Below, piece after piece: positions 7,090 through 20,089 of a stretch of 50,989 bases of DNA. Source of the DNA: JBDTMT01 sp033764095 (GTDB lineage Bacteria > Desulfobacterota > Binatia > HRBIN30 > CADEER01); contig JANRJF010000205.1 in assembly GCA_033764095.1 (NCBI GenBank), positions 1 through 50,989 of the forward strand, read 5' to 3'. A model generated the notes under the pieces. It had not been told where the DNA came from and searched no databases. It worked only from the letters and a program-made list of their open reading frames with translations. Numbering within the stretch: position 1 is the stretch's first letter; the number at the start of each line of letters is the position of its first letter. Made by a program: the position numbers and the translations under genes.

Positions 7090-8463
7090 TCAGCCGTGCT
7101 TCGCCAGGCGGATGCCGCTGAACTGCCAGCGCGCATCGGGTGGGAAGAAGTTGCGGTACGTGGCGCGGATGTGGTCGCGCGGCGTCGCGCACGAGCCGCC
7201 GCGCAGTACCAACTGGTTGCACATGAACTTGCCGTTGTACTCGCCGAGCGCGCCGGCCGGAGTGCGATAGCCGGGGTAGGGCGCGTAGGCGCTGCGCGTC
7301 CACTCCCACACATCGCCGTAGAGCTGCACCGCGTCGCCGTTCTGCGCCGGCGCGCTGGCCGGGTGCAGCAGGCCGTCGTCGAGAAAGTTGCCGCACACCG
7401 GGCGCAACGCCGCCGCGATCTCCCATTCGGCCTCGGTCGGCAGCCGCGCGCCCGCCCACGCCGCGTAGGCGTCGGCCTCGTAGAAGCTGACGTGGCAGAC
7501 CGGCGCCGCGTCGCTCAGCGGCTGCGGACCGCGCAGCGTGAACTCGCACCAGGCGCCGTCCGCCTGCGTCCAGTACAGCGGTGCGCTCCAGCCGCGCGCC
7601 TGCAGGGTGGCCCATCCGTCGCTCAGCCACAGCTCCGGCCGCCGATACCCGCCGTCGGCGATGAAGGCAGCGAACTCGGCGTTGCTCACCGGCCGGGTGG
7701 CGAGCGAGAACGGCTCGACCAGCACCGCGTGGCGCGGCGTTTCGTTGTCGAAGGCGAAGCCGTCGCCGGCGTGACCGATGTGGCGCGCGCCGCCATCGTA
7801 GGCGCGCCAGCTCTGCATGCCGCCCTTTGCAGCAGGCTCTGCGCCCCCCCTTGAAAGAGGCTCTGCGCCCCCCTTTGAAAAAGGGGGGTTGGGGGGGATT
7901 TGTCGATCGCTCGCCGCCGCGTTTCGGAGAATCTCCCCTCGCCCCCCTTTTTCAAAGGGGGGAATCTCAAAGGGGGGAGCAAACGCTGGCTGCAGGGGAT
8001 TCAGCGACAGCAGGTGCTTGGCGTCGGTGAGCAGCAGCTCCTGGTGCTGCTGCTCGTGGTGCAGCCCGAGCTCGACGATCGGTGCCGCCGCGGCGGCGCG
8101 GCGGCCGCCGGCGGCGAGGAGATCGAGCACCGCGGTATCGACGTGGGCGCGGTAGTCGAGCACCCGGTCAAGCGACGGGCGGGTGAGCAGGCCGCGCTGT
8201 GGGCGCGGATGCTGGCTGCCGACCTGCTGGTAGTACGAATTGAACAGCACGCGGAAGGCCGGGTCGTAGGGGCGGAACCCCGACCGGCCATCCTCCAGCA
8301 CGAAGGTCTCGAAGAACCAGCTGGTGTGCGCCAGGTGCCACTTGGCCGGGCTGGCGTCGGGCATCGATTGCGCCTGGCAGTCCTCGGCCGAGAGCGGGGC
8401 ACGCAGCGCCTCGGTCAGGCCGCGGACGCGCCGGTAACGGGCGGCGAGCGCCTCGAGATCCAT
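7090..8463 (-). CDS. egtB: EgtB-like hercynylcysteine sulfoxide synthase, with in-frame palindromic insert
   Basis: 457 residues from ATG 8463. Longer readings start in poorly supported upstream sequence. The N-terminal DinB-like helical domain has the iron-binding histidines expected of EgtB: His46 in KWHLAHTSWFFE, and His136 and His140 in HHEQQHQELL. The C-terminal formylglycine-generating-enzyme-like domain starts near SWRAYDGG and has GFAFDNETPRHAV and GGSCATPRDHIRATYRNFF. EgtB joins hercynine and a thiol with O2 and Fe(II) in ergothioneine synthesis. Between the domains (about residues 160-214) is a low-complexity run containing PPFEKGG, PPFSKGG, RGGAEP and KGG, encoded by a palindromic DNA repeat. 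No egtD-like methyltransferase is present nearby. Confidence 0.85.
   Translation of the reverse strand: MDLEALAARYRRVRGLTEALRAPLSAEDCQAQSMPDASPAKWHLAHTSWFFETFVLEDGRSGFRPYDPAFRVLFNSYYQQVGSQHPRPQRGLLTRPSLDRVLDYRAHVDTAVLDLLAAGGRRAAAAAPIVELGLHHEQQHQELLLTDAKHLLSLNPLQPAFAPPFEIPPFEKGGRGEILRNAAASDRQIPPNPPFSKGGAEPLSRGGAEPAAKGGMQSWRAYDGGARHIGHAGDGFAFDNETPRHAVLVEPFSLATRPVSNAEFAAFIADGGYRRPELWLSDGWATLQARGWSAPLYWTQADGAWCEFTLRGPQPLSDAAPVCHVSFYEADAYAAWAGARLPTEAEWEIAAALRPVCGNFLDDGLLHPASAPAQNGDAVQLYGDVWEWTRSAYAPYPGYRTPAGALGEYNGKFMCNQLVLRGGSCATPRDHIRATYRNFFPPDARWQFSGIRLAKHG
7843..7980. repeat. Palindromic CCCCCCTTTGAAA element inside egtB
   Basis: The left arm at 7868-7902 begins CCCCCCTTTGAAAAAGGGGG. The right arm at 7928-7962 ends with its near-perfect reverse complement. 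Together they form an imperfect inverted repeat of about 34 bp around a 25-base centre. Each arm also contains a small internal palindrome (CCCTTTGAAAAAGGG). Partial copies flank both ends (7843-7857 and 7963-7978). The whole element reads through in the egtB frame without a stop. Confidence 0.88.
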
Positions 8464-8709
8464 GCTGGGCGTTCTATCACGCCCACCGACAATGCCAGTC
8501 CCGGCCGCGATATTTCCGCGTCGCTCCCGACCAAACGCGCTCCATTCTGACGACACTGAGCGGTCGGCTGGAGACGCCTGACCGGCCTACTCCCCTGGCA
8601 TGCAACCTGCTCATGCGCCTGGCTGGCAGCAGGCTCGAAGCGCCGCCGCGGGTTGGAGGCCGGTGCGCAGCAGTCGCAAAGGGCGAAAAAGGAACGGGGC
8701 AGCAGGCAT

Positions 8710-9948
8710 ATGATGGAGCAGGCGCAGATCGCGGTGCTCCCGCCTCCCAGCGAGGCGGCGCCGCCGCTCGACGCGCGCGGCGAGCGCGTGCTGATCGTCG
8801 ACGACAACGCGATCAACCGGCGCGTGCTGCAGGGCATGCTGCGTCGCGAGCCGGTGGCGCTGCTGACCGCCGCCGACGGCGAGGAGGCGCTGCAGATCGC
8901 GCGCCGCGCGCCGCCCAACCTGATCCTGCTCGACATCATGATGCCGGCCAAGGACGGCTATCAGGTCTGCGCCGAGCTGAAGGCCGATCCGCGCACCGAG
9001 CACGTGCCGGTGATCTTCCTGTCGGCCCTCTCCGAGACCGCCGACAAGATCAAGGGCCTGGAGCTCGGGGCGGTGGACTACATCACCAAGCCGTTCGACC
9101 AGGGCGAGGTGCTGGCGCGGGTGCGCAGCCAGCTCAAGATCCAGCGCCTGGCGGACGAGATCCGGCGCGCCAACCGCGAGCTGCAGGACAAGCAGGCGCA
9201 CATCGAGGAAGACCTCAAGGCTGCCGCGGCGATCCAGCGCAGCCTGGTGCCGCAGCAGGCGCCGCCGCTGGCGGGGCTGACCCTGGCGTGGCGCTTCATT
9301 CCCTGCGACCGGGTCGGTGGCGATCTCTTCCACTTCGTGCCGCTGCCGTACGGGCAGCTGGCGGTCTACGTCCTCGACGTCAGCGGCCACGGCGTGCCGG
9401 CGGCGATGGTCACCGTCTCGCTGTCGCAGTACCTGTCGCCGCAGGCGCGCCATCTCGCCGACCCACACGGCGTCGCGCACGCGCCCGGCGCGGTGCTGGA
9501 GCAGCTCGATCGCGAGTACCCGATGGAGCGCTTCGACAAGTACTTCACCATCGCCTACGCGCTGATCGATCCGGCGCGCGGCCGCCTGCGCTACAGCCTC
9601 GGCGGGCATCCGCAGCCGTTGGTGGTGCGGGCCGACGGCCGCGTCGAGCTGCTGGAGGCGGGCGGTGCGCTGATCGGATTGGGCGCCCCATTGCCCTTCG
9701 AGGAAGGCGAGCTCGCGCTGGCGCGCGGCGACCGCGTCTTTCTGTTCACCGACGGCATCGCCGAGTGCGAGAACCGCGCCGGCGCGCTGTTCGGCGAGGC
9801 GCGCCTGCACGCCGCGCTGCGCCGCGGCGGCCGCACGCTCGACGAGGCCTGCGACGGCGTCATCGAGGCGCTGCATGGGTTCGCTGCCGGCGCCGACTCG
9901 CAGGACGACATCACGCTGGTCGGATTGGAGTACGCCGGCGCCGCGTGA
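8710..9948 (+). CDS. Response regulator with PP2C/SpoIIE-type phosphatase output (RsbU-like)
   Basis: 412 residues from ATG 8710; an upstream TTG at 8653 is possible. The receiver domain (about 28-150) has VLIVDDN, the phospho-acceptor Asp75 in LLDIMMP, and the conserved Lys in ITKPF. A coiled linker (about 155-190, ELQDKQAHIEEDLKAAAAIQ) leads to a PPM phosphatase domain (about 195-412) with metal motifs GGDLF and DVSGHG and the terminal DDITLV. Such proteins dephosphorylate a STAS antagonist when the receiver is phosphorylated. The STAS gene lies 26 bases downstream and an RsbW-like kinase follows, so this is the input arm of a partner-switching module. Confidence 0.92.
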   Translation: MMEQAQIAVLPPPSEAAPPLDARGERVLIVDDNAINRRVLQGMLRREPVALLTAADGEEALQIARRAPPNLILLDIMMPAKDGYQVCAELKADPRTEHVPVIFLSALSETADKIKGLELGAVDYITKPFDQGEVLARVRSQLKIQRLADEIRRANRELQDKQAHIEEDLKAAAAIQRSLVPQQAPPLAGLTLAWRFIPCDRVGGDLFHFVPLPYGQLAVYVLDVSGHGVPAAMVTVSLSQYLSPQARHLADPHGVAHAPGAVLEQLDREYPMERFDKYFTIAYALIDPARGRLRYSLGGHPQPLVVRADGRVELLEAGGALIGLGAPLPFEEGELALARGDRVFLFTDGIAECENRAGALFGEARLHAALRRGGRTLDEACDGVIEALHGFAAGADSQDDITLVGLEYAGAA

Positions 9949-9974
9949 GCGCGCCGCGCGAGGAGGAACTGCGC

Positions 9975-10313
9975 ATGGAGCTCTCACAACGGACGGAAGG
10001 CGGCGTCCTGGTCGCCAAGGCGTGTGACCAACGCGTCGACGCGCGCCTGGCGAACGAGTTCAAACAGCAGCTGCTGGCACTGGTGGCCTCCGGGCACCCG
10101 CGCATCGCGCTCGATCTCTCCGACGTCGACTTCATCGACTCGAGCGGGCTGGGCGCGATCGTCGCCGCGCTCAAGCAGATCGCCGGTCACGGCGACCTGG
10201 TGATCGTGGGCGCCAAGCCGGCGGTCGCCAACCTCTTCAAGCTGACCCGTATGGACAAGGTCTTCCGCATGTACCCGGCGGAGGCCGAGGCGCTCGCCGC
10301 GTTGGCGCACTGA
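9975..10313 (+). CDS. STAS-domain anti-sigma factor antagonist (RsbV/SpoIIAA-like)
   Basis: 112 residues, full length for a single STAS domain. The phosphorylation loop FIDSSGLGAIVAAL (Ser56/Ser57) is intact. The family member is phosphorylated by an RsbW/SpoIIAB-type kinase and, when dephosphorylated, binds that kinase and frees its target. ATG 9975 has a near-ideal ribosome site, AGGAGG, 8 bases upstream. It lies between its predicted phosphatase and its predicted kinase. Confidence 0.93.
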   Translation: MELSQRTEGGVLVAKACDQRVDARLANEFKQQLLALVASGHPRIALDLSDVDFIDSSGLGAIVAALKQIAGHGDLVIVGAKPAVANLFKLTRMDKVFRMYPAEAEALAALAH

Positions 10314-10319
10314 GGCGCG

Positions 10320-10780
10320 ATGCCCGCCGGCTCCATCACCCTCGCGATCGACAGCCAGTTCGACAACGTCTTCCTCGTCGGGCTGACCATGCGCGCCATC
10401 AGCACCGCCTTCGGGATGTCCGACGACGGTGCCAGCGCGGTCGAGCTGAGCGTGGTCGAGGCGGTCAACAACTGCATCGAGCACGCCTATCGCGAGGATC
10501 CCGGCCAGCGCGTCGAGATCGTCGCGGCGCCGGACGGCGACGCGCTGCGCGTCGTCGTGCGCGATCGCGGCCGCCGCATGGACTGGGCGGCGGCCTGCGC
10601 GCGGGCCGACGCCTACGCCGCCGACCCCGACGCCGAGGGTGGCCGCGGCGTCTTCATCATCCGCTCCCTCATGGACGCCGCCGTGTACACCAGCGTCGAC
10701 GGCGTCAACGAACTGAGCCTGACCAAGCGCCTGCCGGTCGAGTTGCCCGCGACCGCCGAGGTGCGACGGACGGCGACCTC

Positions 10781-10784
<4 letters not shown>
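10320..10784 (+). CDS. RsbW/SpoIIAB-like serine kinase, anti-sigma factor (HATPase fold)
   Basis: 154 residues. The N-box is ELSVVEAVNNCIEHAY (about 43-58) and the G2-like box is GGRGVFIIRSLMD. The G1 box reads VRDRGRR instead of DxGxG, so nucleotide binding may be altered. The family phosphorylates a STAS antagonist and sequesters a sigma factor or another target. It starts 6 bases after the STAS stop and overlaps or nearly abuts the next gene, so translation is probably coupled. No sigma factor gene is found in the island, so its target lies elsewhere or is not a sigma factor. Confidence 0.87.
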
Positions 10785-13612
<2,828 letters not shown>

Positions 13613-13658
13613 GCAAGCGGACAGGACACGTTTCGGGCAGGAACGGGGGACCGGACAC

Positions 13659-15884
13659 ATGGCGGTGAAATCGCCACTGGCAACGCGATTGTTCTGGAGC
13701 ACGGCGGCGCTGGTGTGGAGCCTGGTGGCGCTCGCCGTCGCGGTGCCCGCGCTGGTGGCGCTGCGCACCGAATTGGAGCGCGCCCGCGAGCGCAGTGAAG
13801 CGCGCGCCCTGCGTCTGGTCGAGAACGCCGCCGCCGAGATCGGCCCCGAGCTGGAGCGCGGCAACACCGCCGCCCTCACCCGCGCGCTCGCCGACCTGGC
13901 GCGCGCCACCCCGGAGCTCACCGCCGCCTACGTCACCGGCAGCACCGGCAAGGCCCTCGCCCACACCGATCCGCAACGCGTCGGCCAGTTGATGCTCGAC
14001 GTGTTTCCGCCGCCGATGCGGCCGCGCACGCGCAGTGTCGCCGAGGGCGACGGCGTCGAGGGGATGGCGCCGCTGCCGCTGAAAGGGCCGGCGGAAGGCG
14101 CCTTGTTCGTCAGCGTCAGCACGCCGAGCGCGCTGCCGGAGATCGTCACCGCGCTCGCCTGGCCGGCGCTGACCGGTCTGGCGCTGCTGCTGTTCGGCAC
14201 CGCCGGCGCCGCCTGGATCGCGCGCGCCGGGCGCAGCCCCTACGCCGATTCGCTGCAGCGCGCCGCCGCCGACCGCGCCGACGCGATCCAGCGCCAGGGC
14301 CGCGTGCTGCGCTCGCGCGAGGCGCTGCTGCGCGCCATGAGCGAGGCCTCGCCGATGGCGATGCTGGTCGCCGACGAGCGCAGCGGCGCCATCCTGTTCG
14401 TCAACGGCGCGTTCGCCGCCACCTGGGGGCTCAACGAGCGGCTCAACGAGCTGCGCCGCGGCGAGGTGTCGCTGCGCGAGGTGGCGGAGCACTGCGATCG
14501 CGCCGTCGAGGGCGGCACCGCCCTGCTGCCGTTCGCCGGCACCGAGCACCGCGAGGCGCTGCGCGTCACTGCCGACGAGGTGTTCCTGCGCGACGGCCGC
14601 GTGCTGCGCCGCCTGGCGGCGCCGGTGCGCCAGGACGCCGACGGCTACGTCGGCCGCCTGTACCTCTACGAGGACATCACCGCACGCAAGCGCGCCGAGA
14701 GCGACCTGGCGGCGGCGCGCGACACCGCGCTGGTCGCGTCGCGCGCCAAGTCGGAGTTCCTCGCCACCATGTCGCACGAGCTGCGCACGCCGCTGAACGG
14801 CATCGTCGGGCCGATCGAGCTGCTGCTCGCTTCGTCGCTCGACGACGGCCAGCACGAGCAGGCGGCGACGGTGCGCGAATCGGCCGACCACCTGCTGGAG
14901 CTGATCAACCAGATCCTCGACTACGCCACCATGGATGCCGGCGCCCTGGCGCTGGAGACCGCCGACATGGACGTCGCCACCATCCTCGAGGAGGTGCGCG
15001 GGCGCTGTGCGTCGGAGGCGGCGCGCAAGGGCCTGGCGCTGGTCTGCCGGCTCGACGACAGCGTCTCGTGGCGCCTGCACGGCGACGCGCGCCGGCTGCG
15101 CCAGGTGGTGCTGTCGCTGGTCGAGAACGCGGTGAAGTTCACCGAGAGCGGCGGGGTCGAGGTGAAGGCCTCGCAACGCGGCGAGACTGCCGAGGGCGTC
15201 GAGGTGGACATCCGCGTCACCGACACCGGCATCGGCATTCCGCTCGGCCAGCAGACCGTGCTGTTCGACGCGTTCACGCAGGGCGACGGCTCGACCACGC
15301 GCCGCCACGGCGGCGCCGGCCTCGGGCTGGCGGTGGCGCGCCGGCTGGTCGGACTGATGGGCGGCGAGATCGGCGTCAACAGCGCGCCCGGTGTCGGCAG
15401 CACCTTCTGGTTCACGCTGGTGCTGCCGCGCGCCGTCGAGCCGATGCCCGAGCCGGTGCCGGTGCGCACCATCGGTCCGCTGTCGCTGGTGACGCCGCCG
15501 ACGCCGCGCGGCCATCTGCTGGTCGCCGAGGACAACCTGGTCAACCAGAAGGTGGCGACCAAGATGCTCGCCCGCCTCGGCTACACCGCCGACGTGGTCG
15601 GCAACGGTCGCGAGGCCACCGCCGCGGTGTCGCGCGCCGCCTACGACGCGGTGCTGATGGACTGCATGATGCCGGAAATGGACGGCTATGCCGCCACCGA
15701 GGCGATCCGCCGCGCCGAGGGCGAGGAGCGCCACATCCCGATCATCGCCATGACCGCCAACGCCATGCCCGGCGACCGCGAGCACTGCCTGGCGGTGGGC
15801 ATGGACGACTACGTCGCCAAGCCGGTCGACGTCGAAACGCTGCGCGCCGTCCTGGCCCGACACGTCCTGCCGCGCGCCGCCTGA
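13659..15884 (+). CDS. Hybrid sensor histidine kinase, membrane-bound, one receiver
   Basis: 741 residues from ATG 13659, which has GGGGGA upstream. TM1 about 10-32 and TM2 about 162-187 enclose a short periplasmic sensor. A PAS-like domain follows (about 220-345; ASPMAMLVADERSGAILFVN). HisKA has His373 in TMSHELRTPLNG. HATPase has ENAVKFTESG and DTGIGIP. The C-terminal receiver has Asp668 in LMDCMMPEMDGY and Lys in AKPVD. It follows the previous kinase after 46 bases and precedes a third one in the same direction. Ligand unknown. Confidence 0.92.
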   Translation: MAVKSPLATRLFWSTAALVWSLVALAVAVPALVALRTELERARERSEARALRLVENAAAEIGPELERGNTAALTRALADLARATPELTAAYVTGSTGKALAHTDPQRVGQLMLDVFPPPMRPRTRSVAEGDGVEGMAPLPLKGPAEGALFVSVSTPSALPEIVTALAWPALTGLALLLFGTAGAAWIARAGRSPYADSLQRAAADRADAIQRQGRVLRSREALLRAMSEASPMAMLVADERSGAILFVNGAFAATWGLNERLNELRRGEVSLREVAEHCDRAVEGGTALLPFAGTEHREALRVTADEVFLRDGRVLRRLAAPVRQDADGYVGRLYLYEDITARKRAESDLAAARDTALVASRAKSEFLATMSHELRTPLNGIVGPIELLLASSLDDGQHEQAATVRESADHLLELINQILDYATMDAGALALETADMDVATILEEVRGRCASEAARKGLALVCRLDDSVSWRLHGDARRLRQVVLSLVENAVKFTESGGVEVKASQRGETAEGVEVDIRVTDTGIGIPLGQQTVLFDAFTQGDGSTTRRHGGAGLGLAVARRLVGLMGGEIGVNSAPGVGSTFWFTLVLPRAVEPMPEPVPVRTIGPLSLVTPPTPRGHLLVAEDNLVNQKVATKMLARLGYTADVVGNGREATAAVSRAAYDAVLMDCMMPEMDGYAATEAIRRAEGEERHIPIIAMTANAMPGDREHCLAVGMDDYVAKPVDVETLRAVLARHVLPRAA

Positions 15885-15967
15885 GTGGCCGGCGCGCGGC
15901 CGGTCGCGCCACCTCGGGCGCGCCGCCTCTTGGGCCGGGCGCCAGGTGCGCTAAGGTGTAGCCCGCC

Positions 15968-18193
<2,226 letters not shown>

Positions 18194-18266
18194 AATCAAC
18201 GACAATCGTCGCCCGTTTCCTTCTTTCACCGGTGACTGGTCACCGGTCACCGGTCACGCTTCTCGC

Positions 18267-18875
18267 CTATCGCTGATACCGATCCACCACTTGCAGATAG
18301 CCGGCGACGTAGGCCGGTGAGCCGGCGGTGCGGATCACCTGGCCGTCGGTGAGCGTGATGATCAGCGGCAGGCCGACCGGCTGCTGGGCGCGCAGCACGG
18401 CGTCGGGAATGGTGACGATCAGCGCCTCGATCACCGGGTAGCAGTTGGGCACGCAGGGATCCTCGGCGCGGCGCACGGTGAACTGCAGTGGCGTACCGTC
18501 GTCGAGCGTCACGCTGGCGTAGCGCTGGCTGCCCTCGACGAAGTTCGACTGGAAGAGCAGGTAGCTGGCCAGCGCGCCGGTGGAGCGATTGAGCACGCCG
18601 AACAGGTAGCCGAAGCGCACCCGCTCGACGCTGCCCAGCGCCAGGCCCATCTCCTTGCCGGCGCGGTGCAGATCGATGAGCTTGCTGGTCTGGATCGGCG
18701 GCGCCTGGAAGAAGACGTCGTTGCCGCGCGGGGTCACCACCACGCCGGCCGCCACGTCGGCCGGGCTCAGCTCGCGCAGGTCGACCGCCTGGCCGCCGAC
18801 CAGCGTCTGTTTCGCCGGCGGCTTCGGCGTGCACGCGACGAGCAACAGGCAGCAGGCGAGCAGGGCGGCGCGCAT
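18267..18875 (-). CDS. Predicted lipoprotein of unknown function
   Basis: 202 residues from ATG 18875 (AGAGGCGG upstream). The lipoprotein signal peptide MRAALLACCLLLVAC has a lipobox Cys at 15 and a Pro/Lys-rich start of the mature protein (TPKPPAKQ). The rest is beta-rich, with a cysteine pair in DPCVPNCYPVIEAL. No known domain is recognised. It is expected to be anchored to the periplasmic face of the inner or outer membrane. The next gene upstream on the same strand encodes a 75-residue protein 53 bases away, possibly in one transcript. Confidence 0.72.
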   Translation of the reverse strand: MRAALLACCLLLVACTPKPPAKQTLVGGQAVDLRELSPADVAAGVVVTPRGNDVFFQAPPIQTSKLIDLHRAGKEMGLALGSVERVRFGYLFGVLNRSTGALASYLLFQSNFVEGSQRYASVTLDDGTPLQFTVRRAEDPCVPNCYPVIEALIVTIPDAVLRAQQPVGLPLIITLTDGQVIRTAGSPAYVAGYLQVVDRYQR

Positions 18876-18927
18876 GGCGCCGCCTCTTTCCACGTCGGGC
18901 GCCGGCTGGCAATCGCGCCGCGCGGCG

Positions 18928-19155
18928 TCAGGGGAGGGCGGTGAGCGATCGAATCGGCCGCGAACGGCCGTAGCGCAGGTTGAAGTGACGGGTGGCCTCC
19001 TGGGCGTTGGCGAAGACGCGCCGCCGGTCCTCGTCGCGCGGCGCTTCGATCACTTCCTCCAGCCGCCGGCTCCAGGAGAAGAAGCGCCAGCCGTCGCCAT
19101 CGTTGACCAGCGTCAGGCTGAGGTCGTTGTCGAGCCCACAGGACAGCACTTGCAT
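18928..19155 (-). CDS. Small hypothetical protein, 75 residues
   Basis: It starts MQVLSCGLDNDLSLTLVNDG and ends with an RPIRSLTALP tail. The ATG at 19155 has an excellent ribosome site (GGGAGGAAA, 6-9 bases upstream), which is the main support for a real gene. The sequence is cytoplasmic in character, mixed alpha/beta, with no membrane segment. No family recognised. It sits just upstream of the lipoprotein gene. Confidence 0.68.
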   Translation of the reverse strand: MQVLSCGLDNDLSLTLVNDGDGWRFFSWSRRLEEVIEAPRDEDRRRVFANAQEATRHFNLRYGRSRPIRSLTALP

Positions 19156-19296
19156 TCGGTTTCCTCCCGCCCTCGTCGCGCTGCGTCTTTCTACGCCGGC
19201 GGGTGCCACGGTCCCAGTTGGCAGATCCTTTACCGGACGCGGCGCGCCGGCGCGGCAGGGTTTTGCGCCGCGCGCCGCGCCGCATAGAGCGAAGCG

Positions 19297-20082
19297 GTGC
19301 GTGGGCTGTCGCTGCTGGTCGGTCTGCTCGCACTGACGTTGATGCCCCACCTGGCCGACCGCTTCGTCTATTTCCCCAGTCGCGAGCTCGACGGCGGCAC
19401 CCCGGCGGCGATCGGCCTGGCGTTCGAGGACGTCGTCCTGACCAGCGCCGACGGCGTGCGGCTGCACGCCTGGTGGGTGCCGGCGGCGCAGCCGCGCATG
19501 ACGCTGCTCTTTCTGCACGGCAACGGCGGCAACATCAGCCATCGACTGCTCAAGCTGGCGGCGCTGAGCGAGCTCGACGCTTCGGTGCTGCTGCTCGACT
19601 ACCGCGGCTACGGCCGCAGCGATGGGACGCCGAGCGAGGCCGGCACCTACGCCGACGCACAGGCGGCGTACGACTGGTTGCGTGCGCGCGGCGTCGCGGT
19701 CGAGGACATCGTCGTCTACGGCGAATCGCTCGGCGGCCCGATCGCCGTCGACCTGGCGGCGCGCAATCCGGTCGGCCGGTTGGTGCTGGAGAGCTCGCCG
19801 TCGAGCATCGCCGCGGTGGCGCGTTGGCATTACCCGTGGCTGCCGACCGACTGGCTGCTCACCTATCGCTACGACGCGCTGGCGCGCCTGCCGCGTGTGC
19901 GGGCGCCGGTGCTCCTCCTGCACAGCCCGACCGACGAGATCGTGCCCTACGCGATGGCGGAGGAGCTCTACGCCGCCGCGCCGGGCGACAAGCGACTGGT
20001 GCCGCTCGCCGGCGGCCACAACGACGCGTTCGCCGTTGCCGCGCCGGTGTACCAGGCGGCGCTGCGCGACTTCCTGCGCTGA
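19297..20082 (+). CDS. Alpha/beta hydrolase, BEM46/ABHD13-like, membrane-anchored
   Basis: 261 residues from GTG 19297. An N-terminal hydrophobic helix (about 3-20) is probably a signal anchor, followed by the typical FVYFPSRELDG. Oxyanion motif LFLHGNGGNISHR (about 71-83), nucleophile elbow YGESLGGPIA (Ser about 150), acid in HSPTDEIVP and terminal histidine in GGHNDAF. All parts of the catalytic triad are present. The family contains peptidases, thioesterases and lipases, so the substrate is not predicted. It is convergent with the dioxygenase gene, 7 bp away, and that gap has no room for a hairpin. Confidence 0.88.
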   Translation: MRGLSLLVGLLALTLMPHLADRFVYFPSRELDGGTPAAIGLAFEDVVLTSADGVRLHAWWVPAAQPRMTLLFLHGNGGNISHRLLKLAALSELDASVLLLDYRGYGRSDGTPSEAGTYADAQAAYDWLRARGVAVEDIVVYGESLGGPIAVDLAARNPVGRLVLESSPSSIAAVARWHYPWLPTDWLLTYRYDALARLPRVRAPVLLLHSPTDEIVPYAMAEELYAAAPGDKRLVPLAGGHNDAFAVAAPVYQAALRDFLR

Positions 20083-20089
20083 CGGCGCG

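Noticed and set aside
6593..7630. Minus-strand frame over mutM and the 3' part of egtB
   Set aside because: Composition-driven shadow. The EgtB motifs GGSCATPRDH and YRNFF lie in the annotated frame.
7843..7980. Insertion sequence in egtB
   Set aside because: Only about 140 bases, no transposase or clear target duplication. It is a palindromic repeat, not an IS.
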